A stretch of 45,359 bases of DNA, taken from the IMG/VR virus record IMGVR_UViG_3300030101_004223, positions 1 through 45,359 of that record. The stretch is one strand, 5' to 3'. The position numbers and the translations under genes were made by a program. The notes below the pieces were generated by a model. The model did not search any database. It saw only the letters and a list, made by a program, of their open reading frames with translations, and was not told where the DNA came from. The DNA comes from a virus. This document shows positions 35,567 through 43,457 of this stretch, in pieces (position 1 is the stretch's first letter; every line of letters starts with the position of its first letter).

Positions 35567-35811
35567 TACTTCTTCTTTTTGCGGGCCATGCGTGTCTTGC
35601 CGCCCTTCTTCATGGCAGTCTTCGCAGTCTTCTTGCCATACCTGTATTTAGGAGTTGCGGGACCGCCCATAGCTTTTTTCATTGCGGCAGGCATAGTCAT
35701 ACCTCCCATGTACATTTCGAGAATCTCCTTAGCTTTTGCTGGAGACATACCTCCTTTGGTCATGTTTGCGTAAGCCTTACGCTTCTGACCCATTGACGCT
35801 TTTCCTGGCAT
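35566..35811 (-). CDS. Small basic Met/Lys-rich protein, 81 aa
   Basis: The protein starts MPGKASMGQKRKAYANMTKGG; a second Met at residue 7 (start at 35793) is possible. It is unusually rich in Met, Ala, Gly and Lys, with a helical stretch SPAKAKEILEMYMGGMTMPAAMKKAMGG split by glycines and a tail ending ARKKKK. It is the first of four consecutive basic genes and follows the only real gap of the late operon (35812-35870, 59 bases), in which I saw no clear promoter or hairpin. No family recognised; probably a minor DNA-binding virion protein. Confidence 0.6.
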   Translation of the reverse strand: MPGKASMGQKRKAYANMTKGGMSPAKAKEILEMYMGGMTMPAAMKKAMGGPATPKYRYGKKTAKTAMKKGGKTRMARKKKK

Positions 35812-35870
35812 CGTAGTAAGTATTGAGAGAGTGCGTACTGGTATGCTATATTCTTAAATGCTGCTCTCGG

Positions 35871-38800
35871 TTAGCGATAAGCCTTTCGCACTTTTGCATC
35901 TACATCATACAAATATAAAAGATTAGTTGTAGTTCTTGGCGCGATGAGACGCAATACCGCATACGTGCTTTTGAAGCGACGTTGCTCGTACCAGTTCTTA
36001 CTGGCATTAATATTACTCGTTACAAACTCGCCGTTCTCATCAATGAACCTTGCTGCCGTATCATCAACTAAATCTCTAAATCCATTGAACTGATAACGAG
36101 TACCATCATGGCGCAGCGTTACAGCTTGAATGTTTGTGATATCTACTTGAGATGCTCTTGTAAAAGTCCGCTCACCACTACATTGATAGTCATTATAGAC
36201 AGCAGCTTTATCAAAGGTTTTATTTAAATCTACATGTAAGTAGTTAGCAGTTGCGGGATCATGTTGAACTGCTTTTGTATGCCAGCTGAATGATTGCCAT
36301 TGCACCGGTTGATTTGCAGGAAAAGCCACATCTATAGTAGCATGCTGGACAGTAGCCCCAACTAAATTATATCCAAAGCTAGTATTTGCTAAACTGTTTA
36401 AATCCACCTTAGTGGTATTAGTAGCTGTACGGAAGCCAAACAGTTTTAAGTGGTTGGATACAAATCCAGACAATCTAAAGTCATGGAAGGATACCCATGC
36501 ATTATTATTGAAACTATAAGATAGATATTCTGTCTTGTCAGTATACTCAGATGTTGCAGCTTCATAGGCTGACAAAGTCGCTGGATATGTACCATTATCA
36601 CCAACCTTAGTGTTGTTTCTTACAACAAGCATCACTCGGTTATGGATTGGGTCATAGTCTGCTTTAACACCAGGGTAAAAGCTATTGACTCCTCCATACG
36701 ATCCAGCATCGAACCAATCTGTACGCAAGTCTAAGTTTTCTTGAAACCAACTACGCATACCACGATTGCTTATCTCTTGAATCTTGCCGTTATACAAAAA
36801 GGCTTTACGCTGCTCAGCATCTACAAAGAAATACCCATGAGGTGTAAGAGTACACGACTCCTTATGTTGTGTGCCTGCAAAACCAAATTCGCTAGGGGCC
36901 AACTCCGTAGGGGTAATTCTAAAAATGTCCCCCGTTCCTAATACCACCTGTCCAGCACTTGTAGCAACTGCTTCTTTACCTACAGTTAGATAAAGAGCTT
37001 GCCTGTGATGGATTAAAAGTTTATCGCCAAAACTTTGCAGGTTTGTAATTTCTCCTCGGTTACGTGCTTGCTCATGGTACTCTAGGGGCGGGAATACTCT
37101 AAAGTCTAGAGTTCGTGTGCTTGTCTCTTGACTTGCGCTACGGGCTACTCTATACCGATGACTGTTAGCAATTGCATCACCCTCATTTACGACAGGCTGA
37201 AACCAGTCATTGAGTCGCATCAGATTAGAATTCACATCAACCTGATTAGTCTCCGCAGCAGAGGTAGACCTTAACAAGTTATCATAGTCTGTGGCAATGT
37301 GCTGTGTCTTGTCCTGGTTATGAATAAGACTATCTACCGGACTGACAGTATTTACTTTGTACAAGACATTGACTGTACCTACGTTTTCGTTACGTGTACC
37401 ATCTTGTGCCGTTGGGGTAAAATCTACTAAAGCTCTTGTATTCAATGGAGCTTCGGAACCACTTTGTGATGGCACACTTGGAGGTAGAGCAGCTACTAAA
37501 GCATTTGCATCTGCCTCACTCACCCCCATATTAAATCCAGTTGCAGAAGTAACTCTATATTGAGTTTTGCTAAAGTGTACATCCCCTTGAACCCTTCCCG
37601 ACACAATAGTTTTGGTTGCTTGGCTAGTACCGCCAATAGTAGGAGCGTTTACTAAATCTGACGAGGCTATTACATCAGAACAACAAACCAAGTCTTGGAT
37701 TCCAAAGTTACTGTAGCAATCAAACCGCATAGCCGTTAAGTTCACAAAGGGTAACCGCTGTACGCCCAAGACTTTTCCAGTTGACCACATATGGGCTAAC
37801 CAGAATCCATTACGATTAAACTGTGTGCCGCCATTTGTAGTATACGAGGAGTCGTCTGTATCGCCACTTGTCTCACTTGAATAAGTATCTGGGTTGTTTA
37901 GTACTGAGTACCAAAGACGATCGCCTGCATTATGATAACCAGTTTCGTTATAAGGCGTTATAGTATTAGAGATAAACTTATACTTCCAAAACACAGCCTC
38001 TGCACTGTGCCTGTTATCTATATTGACTTCATCGTCTACTACTCCAGCAGGTATATACCTAGCATCCCGAGTAGGCAAAACTTCAGATTGGGCAAAAGAA
38101 CGTACTAATCCCAATCCAGAAGAATCAGTCATATCAAAAATGGAACGTCGATGCGTATTTTGCCCAGTATTAGTAGAATCCTCTGCAGCTGTAGCAAAGT
38201 AATTACTTGAGTCAGAGTTAGCAATATTCATAATATTGAAGCCCTGACTCGTGCCGCTAGAACTTGGATGCCCGTCCTGTTCTTGCGGCACTTCTTCTTC
38301 TTGCAACAGCATATACTCAAAGCGTGTATATAGCTTTGCAGGTAAGGCAGGCTTAAAAGAAAGCAGATCTTGGGCGTAGCTAAACCCTTTGTGGTAATGT
38401 ACGTTTAACCGGTCTTGGTATTCAGTAGCAAAGTCCCCCCATGCATCTCCATCATTTGAATGGTATCCCTGAAATGAATTACCACTTTGTGTAAAGGCTA
38501 GTCCACTACTTTGTTTTGGATTACCTGCTGCATCATCAAATTCATCCCTTTGAGAAATACCAATAGTACTGCCTGCAGCGCCTGCAGTAGTATGTATTAC
38601 ACTATTACCATTTCTAGCATTTACAGGACTTACTGCACTGTAGTATTGGTACACTGACCCTCCTTCACCATGTCTACTCCAGTGGTTAGATGAGCCAAAA
38701 TGTAAAGGAGTATGCGATAGAACTAAGTTGTTTTGGTTAGTTCGTTTAGCATGAAATATCTGTACACTCTTAAACCCAGCAGGTATTCTTACAAAGTCGA

Positions 38801-40370
38801 AGCGCACACGAAATCCATGATCTTGGTAACTGTCAAAATCAAAAGTCGATACATTTTCAAACATCCATGACAGACTAGGAATTCGATGGTGTCTGACTTT
38901 AGCTCCTGCTAAAGTTTCGTCAGCTGCACTGGATACAGTTCCATTTGCTGCAATCAGATATTGTTTTCCTACAGGCCAGTCCGCTGGATATGTCTCATTT
39001 GCATTCTCCCAGTATCCCATACTGCCTTGATGCATAGTATCTGTATCACTTACCGCTGTCGCAGTGCCCCTTGTATGAAAGTATTTTATGTTATGAAAGT
39101 CCGCCTCGGTAGACTCAAAAATATTTCGATCGTTCCGTAAATAGCCTAGAAGGTTTTGGTGATTTGCTTCTCCACTATCTGTTTGACTCAGAATAGTTGA
39201 TAGCGTATCTGTAATTGTGACGTTTCTAGCCGTATAGCTTAAACTACTACCTCCTGCATCTGTAGCTGGGGTAACCGTTTGCGATTTAGCAGGCTGCCCT
39301 GGTATATGGTATGCCCGTGTGCGTGTTCCGTCTTCTCGAACCCAACTTACATAAAATGCATATACCTCATCTGCCATAAAGCCCCCACTAGGATCACTAT
39401 TTGTAGTGTCCGAGGCTTCTGATTGTGCACCTAAGGGAACCTCCCACATAGGAAGAATCTGATTTGCAAAGCCTTGTAGTTCAGTTACGTCTTCAGTGTT
39501 TTCAGTGACATTACCTAAGTAAACTCTGTTGTCGTGATACTCTACACTTCCTGCAGTGACATAGGACTGTGGAGACACTATAATGTCTTCCAAAAGAATT
39601 TCTTCTAATGACGACCCCTCTACAAAAACATTCGAGGTTGCTTGTGTTGCAGGTATATCTGCTACTACTCGGGTAGAAATAGCATTATCTACAAGAGAGA
39701 TTAAACCAAGCTGTAGTCTCTTATAGTTTGTATCTACTTGAGTAAGCAGAAGGTTTAATCCATTTCCAGTTTCTGCTAGCCTAAAAGGACCAGTAGGTGG
39801 GCCAAAGGTTGTTTTTGTGCCGTCCTCTAACTCATAGCGAACTGCAACAAAGTGAGTGCCGATACTTAAAGTTCCAGGCGTTAGAGAAGAAAGTTGTACT
39901 GTAGGATAATTTCTATCAGGCACCAAAAATTGCAAGCCAAATGAAGACGGCTGACTTGCTAAATCAATATTTATTGCAAGTGGACGAGTAGCATTAGAAG
40001 TAATAATGATTACTCTTTCGTCTTGAGTATTACGAAAGCTAGCCAAATCATAGACGGTGTCTCTATCAAAAGAAAGATTTCCTGTTTCTAAGATTGTCGA
40101 ATAAGTTTTTGCAACATGATTATACAGAACCACTGCATCACCAGTTGTAGCTGAACTTGCATCGGTTACCAAGTGCACGATATCGCCATCTTCAAATGCA
40201 TGAGATGCAATAATATGTTTTGCGCTTAGAGTGCTATCAGTAGTTTCCCCTGGCTGCTGTAGCAACCCGTCAAACTCGTCATCGTATACCCAATTACGAG
40301 CACGTCTATATGTATTTGGCGGTTGAGAATCTGGTGAAACGTCCAGATTCATTCCTTTGATAGGTTTCAT
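35871..40370 (-). CDS. Muzzle-like/tail stabilisation protein, 1499 aa
   Basis: The N-terminus MKPIKGMNLDVSPDSQPPN is followed by TYRRARNW and a PGE turn, the pattern of the phage tail-needle/stabilisation and crAss-like muzzle proteins, which begin with a 'K.M..D.sp..qP.ntYr.A.N' stretch. The body is beta-rich with many Ser, Thr and Asn and few Lys, consistent with a large propeller or tubular tail-end structure. No enzyme motif or signal peptide is seen. It overlaps the preceding ring-like gene by four bases (ATGA). In crAss-like phages the muzzle closes the short tail and is followed by cargo and polymerase genes, the order seen here, apart from the inserted basic and surface genes. Confidence 0.65.
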   Translation of the reverse strand: MKPIKGMNLDVSPDSQPPNTYRRARNWVYDDEFDGLLQQPGETTDSTLSAKHIIASHAFEDGDIVHLVTDASSATTGDAVVLYNHVAKTYSTILETGNLSFDRDTVYDLASFRNTQDERVIIITSNATRPLAINIDLASQPSSFGLQFLVPDRNYPTVQLSSLTPGTLSIGTHFVAVRYELEDGTKTTFGPPTGPFRLAETGNGLNLLLTQVDTNYKRLQLGLISLVDNAISTRVVADIPATQATSNVFVEGSSLEEILLEDIIVSPQSYVTAGSVEYHDNRVYLGNVTENTEDVTELQGFANQILPMWEVPLGAQSEASDTTNSDPSGGFMADEVYAFYVSWVREDGTRTRAYHIPGQPAKSQTVTPATDAGGSSLSYTARNVTITDTLSTILSQTDSGEANHQNLLGYLRNDRNIFESTEADFHNIKYFHTRGTATAVSDTDTMHQGSMGYWENANETYPADWPVGKQYLIAANGTVSSAADETLAGAKVRHHRIPSLSWMFENVSTFDFDSYQDHGFRVRFDFVRIPAGFKSVQIFHAKRTNQNNLVLSHTPLHFGSSNHWSRHGEGGSVYQYYSAVSPVNARNGNSVIHTTAGAAGSTIGISQRDEFDDAAGNPKQSSGLAFTQSGNSFQGYHSNDGDAWGDFATEYQDRLNVHYHKGFSYAQDLLSFKPALPAKLYTRFEYMLLQEEEVPQEQDGHPSSSGTSQGFNIMNIANSDSSNYFATAAEDSTNTGQNTHRRSIFDMTDSSGLGLVRSFAQSEVLPTRDARYIPAGVVDDEVNIDNRHSAEAVFWKYKFISNTITPYNETGYHNAGDRLWYSVLNNPDTYSSETSGDTDDSSYTTNGGTQFNRNGFWLAHMWSTGKVLGVQRLPFVNLTAMRFDCYSNFGIQDLVCCSDVIASSDLVNAPTIGGTSQATKTIVSGRVQGDVHFSKTQYRVTSATGFNMGVSEADANALVAALPPSVPSQSGSEAPLNTRALVDFTPTAQDGTRNENVGTVNVLYKVNTVSPVDSLIHNQDKTQHIATDYDNLLRSTSAAETNQVDVNSNLMRLNDWFQPVVNEGDAIANSHRYRVARSASQETSTRTLDFRVFPPLEYHEQARNRGEITNLQSFGDKLLIHHRQALYLTVGKEAVATSAGQVVLGTGDIFRITPTELAPSEFGFAGTQHKESCTLTPHGYFFVDAEQRKAFLYNGKIQEISNRGMRSWFQENLDLRTDWFDAGSYGGVNSFYPGVKADYDPIHNRVMLVVRNNTKVGDNGTYPATLSAYEAATSEYTDKTEYLSYSFNNNAWVSFHDFRLSGFVSNHLKLFGFRTATNTTKVDLNSLANTSFGYNLVGATVQHATIDVAFPANQPVQWQSFSWHTKAVQHDPATANYLHVDLNKTFDKAAVYNDYQCSGERTFTRASQVDITNIQAVTLRHDGTRYQFNGFRDLVDDTAARFIDENGEFVTSNINASKNWYEQRRFKSTYAVLRLIAPRTTTNLLYLYDVDAKVRKAYR

Positions 40371-41167
40371 CTCTGAAGACGTTCTTGTGTGTTATTCCCA
40401 ATAAAGAAATCGCAGTGTGCATTGAGATTTGGCACCATACGGACCCACATATTTTTGAAGCTCTCCATTTTGTCGATACTTGGGTAAGCTGCATCGTTCT
40501 GTGCTGCCACGCAATACTTCCCCCACTTCTGATCTGCCACTGCCCAATTGATAAATGGGTGAGTGTACCCGCCCATTATCATCTGCCTTATGATGTACCA
40601 TTCTAGTGCTTGTTTGTAGTAAATATTATCAGGCACCTTTGGGTAACCGTCTTCACAAATTGGATACGCGGTAAAGTGAACTTTTACGGTACCGGTTTCA
40701 AAAGAAGTTTGGATGTAATCCGGGTTGATAACATAGTAGTCACCACCACCGTAGCTAGAAGCTTTAATTGTTTTCAGCTCCTTGTAGGTGTCATTACCAG
40801 TTGGATGCTCGTTGGCTACTGTTTGGAACACTGCAGATGTTGTAACCTCAGAAGGAGTATAGGGTTGAGGATTGGTAGTGCGTTTTGCGTTCGGCAAATC
40901 ATAACCTGTAGAGTCAGTACCGTAAACAAGATGACTGCCGTTGTATTCTACTTGAATGATATCTACGAGTTCACATGGCAGCAAACAACGGTGATCTTTA
41001 ATAGTCAACTCTATGGCTTTCTTTTCAAGCCCGGTAAAGTAGCCGATGAATTCAAGCGCCTCACCAATCCATTCTACTGCATCTACCACCCACGCATCGG
41101 ATGTAGGCTTCAGGTCACGAAAGACTTTCGCAACAACAGCTTTTGATGAAACAGTCTTGTAAATCAT
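40367..41167 (-). CDS. Ring/tail-tube-like structural protein, 266 aa
   Basis: A 266-residue protein starting MIYKTVSSKAVVAKVFRDL. Conserved-looking features are an N-terminal helix with WVVDAVEWIGEALEFIG, then LPCELVDIIQVEYNG, strands around YYVINPDYIQTSF, and a C-terminal helix YYKQALEWYIIRQMIMGG. Similar helical-plus-beta organisation occurs in head-tail ring (adaptor) proteins of podoviruses, and I recall the EWIGEALEFIG region from crAss-like ring proteins. It is short of a portal and has no catalytic motif. It lies between two small structural genes and the muzzle gene, overlapping both neighbours by four bases. Confidence 0.55.
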   Translation of the reverse strand: MIYKTVSSKAVVAKVFRDLKPTSDAWVVDAVEWIGEALEFIGYFTGLEKKAIELTIKDHRCLLPCELVDIIQVEYNGSHLVYGTDSTGYDLPNAKRTTNPQPYTPSEVTTSAVFQTVANEHPTGNDTYKELKTIKASSYGGGDYYVINPDYIQTSFETGTVKVHFTAYPICEDGYPKVPDNIYYKQALEWYIIRQMIMGGYTHPFINWAVADQKWGKYCVAAQNDAAYPSIDKMESFKNMWVRMVPNLNAHCDFFIGNNTQERLQR

Positions 41168-41622
41168 TGTTTAAAGTTCAAGTGTGCAAATTCATCTGTA
41201 CGCAGTTTTTCGACCAGCTTACGACGATTGCCCTTTAGTCCTCCTGTAGGTGCAAACGTGTAAACGCTCTTGTTCTTTACCAGACATCGGTGCTTGTCCC
41301 AATTCCACCGATAGTAAAAATCATCAGTGTAGTAGACTAGCTGCTTTACCCCTTGCTTCTTCAGCCGATTGGTCTCTCCCCAATCGATAGTAGGCTTGTT
41401 AAAGGTACGGGGTATCTTTTTAATTCTTATCGTCCCAAGCCTCTGTCCCATATTAAAGACACTGCCTTCAAGGACATGCTCACATACTCGCTTGTTGAAA
41501 CGACTAATTATGTGTTTGTATCCCGAGTACGTTATTTGGGTATCCGGGTTCTGTTTCTTGAACCACCGGTAAGAATCTTTGGTACTAAACCTACTCGCTG
41601 AGCTGTACTTCGTCTGACTCAT
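41164..41622 (-). CDS. Conserved phage protein of unknown function, 152 aa
   Basis: A 152-residue basic protein: RWFKKQNPDTQITYSGYKHI, then FNKRVCEHVLEGS, FNMGQRLGTIRIKKIPR, KQLVYYTDDFYYRWNW and FAPTGGLKGNRRKLVEKL. The many aromatic and basic residues suggest an RNA- or DNA-contacting or assembly protein. I recall this gene type beside ring/tail genes in Bacteroidota and other marine phages but know no function. The start lies 32 bases inside the preceding gene and the end overlaps the ring-like gene by four bases, so production is coupled to tail assembly. Confidence 0.6.
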   Translation of the reverse strand: MSQTKYSSASRFSTKDSYRWFKKQNPDTQITYSGYKHIISRFNKRVCEHVLEGSVFNMGQRLGTIRIKKIPRTFNKPTIDWGETNRLKKQGVKQLVYYTDDFYYRWNWDKHRCLVKNKSVYTFAPTGGLKGNRRKLVEKLRTDEFAHLNFKQ

Positions 41623-42250
41623 TCTGTCTGTTTTCTACACGCATTTCTGTAGCCAGAATGCTTTGTGTAATTCTTTGAATCATATCCATAGAGATTGGAT
41701 ATTGTCTATCTTCTGGTAATGAAGTCTGCGGATTATTACGATCTATGTCCGCAGTAAACGCAAACAGCTCTTCGGGTTGCTCAAAAATCCCTTTCACCAT
41801 AATAGCAGCAGGGCGAGCATTGATTACATAGATTCGCTCATTCTTGTAGATATACCTAGGATACTGCTTTTGGTATTTACCATAAGAAGCATACTCAGCC
41901 TGTACACCACTAGTTTGCTGATACGGAATCTTGCCGTCAACTGTACCCACATAAGCAAATGTGCTTCCATCATAAAGACGCACGGGCTTTGGAATTCTAT
42001 CAGAACGCCATACTTCACACCCAAAGTCGACTGTACTTAACCCTTCTACCTCAGTTACTGGAGACATAGAAATTTCATCCAGTTTTTGAATAAACTGAGG
42101 AGGTATGCTATGGTTGCGCTTTTGGTCTTGACGAATAAACTGAGCGCGATAGTATCCTACCATAAACTTCAGACGTTCCAGCAGCACAGTATCGTCTGCC
42201 TTCTCCACCTGCAAAGCAATATTGTAGACGATTTCATTTAGCGTTGCCAT
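41591..42250 (-). CDS. Head-tail ring/connector-like structural protein, 219 aa
   Basis: The N-terminus MATLNEIVYNIALQVEKADD, a helix with ERLKFMVGYYRAQFIRQDQ and a central beta region with GIFEQPEELFAFT form the arrangement I associate with Bacteroidota-phage ring/connector proteins, which carry a 'V.GIFE.PE' signature. The C-terminal 40 residues are acidic and probably flexible. No enzymatic motif. It starts 13 bases inside the 3' end of the holin gene. Assignment is by pattern and position. Confidence 0.55.
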   Translation of the reverse strand: MATLNEIVYNIALQVEKADDTVLLERLKFMVGYYRAQFIRQDQKRNHSIPPQFIQKLDEISMSPVTEVEGLSTVDFGCEVWRSDRIPKPVRLYDGSTFAYVGTVDGKIPYQQTSGVQAEYASYGKYQKQYPRYIYKNERIYVINARPAAIMVKGIFEQPEELFAFTADIDRNNPQTSLPEDRQYPISMDMIQRITQSILATEMRVENRQNESDEVQLSE

Positions 42251-42684
42251 GGCATTTGATTTTTGTCTACTGAACGCACAACAAAGTACCCGCCAATAGT
42301 GGTCATTAGGATTGTTTCATACATCTTAATCCAGGCATCCCGCACTTCTACAGGAGCCAAAGTGTCAATCAGAATGAACACTAAAAACATACCTGTCAAT
42401 GACAAGACGATAAGAGGTCTAACATTACGAGACAACCAGCTCTTGGAACCGACATCTGCGGTCCAGCGCTTAGTAATGTTTTCTTCCAACGCAATGCGCT
42501 CTTGTTGCTCAAGGCGTTCGAACTCTAATTTTTGCTCGTGTGTTAGGCTATCATCTGCATCAACGAGGTTCTTTACTACTCCCAAAAGTCCGGCGTCTGG
42601 TAATGCGTCGGCTACTGTATTGAAAATCTTGGGGGCTTTGTCTTTTAGCCACGACCCGAGCTTGGTGTCGCGGAGTTTGTCCAT
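42238..42684 (-). CDS. 3TM-superfamily holin-like protein
   Basis: A 148-residue protein with a charged, helical N-terminal half (QKLEFERLEQQERIALEENI) and a C-terminal membrane part: SWLSRNVRPLIVLSLTGMF leading into a transmembrane helix (about 88-107) and a second helix around MYETILMTTIGGYFVVRSV (about 120-139), ending VDKNQMPWQR. The W.sr.vRPl...GGYfvvRs.dK layout is that of the phage Holin_3TM family, proteins that permeabilise the inner membrane at lysis. The DUF5675 enzyme gene is next to it, forming a lysis cluster. The start overlaps the 51-residue gene's stop (TAATG). Confidence 0.7.
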   Translation of the reverse strand: MDKLRDTKLGSWLKDKAPKIFNTVADALPDAGLLGVVKNLVDADDSLTHEQKLEFERLEQQERIALEENITKRWTADVGSKSWLSRNVRPLIVLSLTGMFLVFILIDTLAPVEVRDAWIKMYETILMTTIGGYFVVRSVDKNQMPWQR

Positions 42685-42839
42685 TAGAACTTAAATGTGA
42701 AGTTGAAGAATGTAAACGAGTACAGCTTCGAACTCAGATCAATAATGAAGTCGAACACAGTAATAGTGCCCAACCGAAACTTGAAGATAAACTTATCTCC
42801 GTGCTTATTTGGGTTACCCCAACCGTTCTGGAATTTCAT
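42684..42839 (-). CDS. Small aromatic-rich protein, 51 aa, in lysis cluster
   Basis: An ORF from ATG at 42837-42839 to TAA at 42684-42686. It begins MKFQNGWGNPNKHGDKFIFK, continues with FRLGTITVFDFIID and ends in a Phe-rich stretch FTFFNFTFKF. The alternation of Phe/Leu/Ile with polar residues suggests beta strands or an amphipathic membrane-associated segment. It overlaps the DUF5675 gene by 26 bases and the holin start by one base, which supports real translation. It may be a lysis accessory protein, for example an outer-membrane-disrupting peptide; no family was recognised. Confidence 0.55.
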   Translation of the reverse strand: MKFQNGWGNPNKHGDKFIFKFRLGTITVFDFIIDLSSKLYSFTFFNFTFKF

Positions 42840-43320
42840 CGAAGTCTTTGATTTCAATGGTTACGGTACCTCCATCTGCAAGATGGTTTGCTACAGGCGG
42901 GTACACATCAAAATACGCCTGGGTGCTATTGTATAATTCAAACTCTCCTCCGGATACTCGCTTCGGCCCATAACCGGTAAGCAAGCAGCCTGCTGTATCT
43001 TCATCCGTATTGCCACAGTGGATCAGGATGTACTTAAAGTTTGGTACGTCTTGCAGCCACAACATTCCTTTGTGGATGTCCTTAAAACGTTTGCTGTACT
43101 TCTGGTGGTAGCCACCAAAGTCTCTGAGCTTTATTTCGTATTCGCCAGCAGGGATGCGTGTTTCTGACATCACCTTCTCTTCACGATGCTCATCTTCTAA
43201 AGTAAAGCAAAGATACTTTCTTTTGTCTTTGCCTGTACTTAGAAACAGAGTTCCTAGCGTGCTATCCTTGCCTGTACTCATCCGGTACAGCTCAAGCTTC
43301 ATATGTTTTAGTCTTTTCAT
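42814..43320 (-). CDS. DUF5675 protein, L,D-transpeptidase-like (lysis cluster)
   Basis: A 168-residue protein with the DUF5675 signature: RIPAGEYEIKLR (55-66), MLWLQDVPNFKYILIHCGN (86-104), then DTAGCLLTG (108-116). His101 and Cys112 sit in an HCGN...GC arrangement resembling the catalytic His/Cys motif of YkuD-type L,D-transpeptidases, so a murein-remodelling or cleaving role is likely, though unproven for the family. The start at 43320 overlaps the previous stop (ATGA); an internal Met at residue 7 (43302) is the start family members would suggest. The holin follows after the 51-residue gene. No signal peptide, so holin-dependent access fits. Confidence 0.75.
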   Translation of the reverse strand: MKRLKHMKLELYRMSTGKDSTLGTLFLSTGKDKRKYLCFTLEDEHREEKVMSETRIPAGEYEIKLRDFGGYHQKYSKRFKDIHKGMLWLQDVPNFKYILIHCGNTDEDTAGCLLTGYGPKRVSGGEFELYNSTQAYFDVYPPVANHLADGGTVTIEIKDFDEIPERLG

Positions 43321-43457
43321 TCTGTATGGTTTTGTTCATCTGTAAACAACAGCTCATTTAATACAGCAACTAGCTCATTAATTTTTGCGATTCGCTGGGC
43401 TACCGTTGCATTGGATGCAAGAGTCTGTATTGGACGAGGGTCTTGAAACTTTTCCAT
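43317..43457 (-). CDS. Small helical protein, 46 aa
   Basis: A short ORF from ATG at 43455-43457 to TGA at 43317-43319, beginning MEKFQDPRPIQTLASNATVA and continuing QRIAKINELVAVLNELL with an acidic/polar end (FTDEQNHTE). The heptad-like spacing of Ile, Leu and Val suggests a short coiled coil. It overlaps the tail-fibre stop by one base (TAATG) and the DUF5675 start by four bases (ATGA), filling the space between them exactly, which is strong evidence that it is real. A trimerisation or chaperone-like role for the adjacent fibre is possible but unsupported. Confidence 0.55.
   Translation of the reverse strand: MEKFQDPRPIQTLASNATVAQRIAKINELVAVLNELLFTDEQNHTE

Noticed and set aside
35812-35870. 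Promoter or terminator in the 59-base gap of the late operon
   Set aside because: No TAnnTTTG box on the - strand and no convincing stem-loop with a T tract were found.
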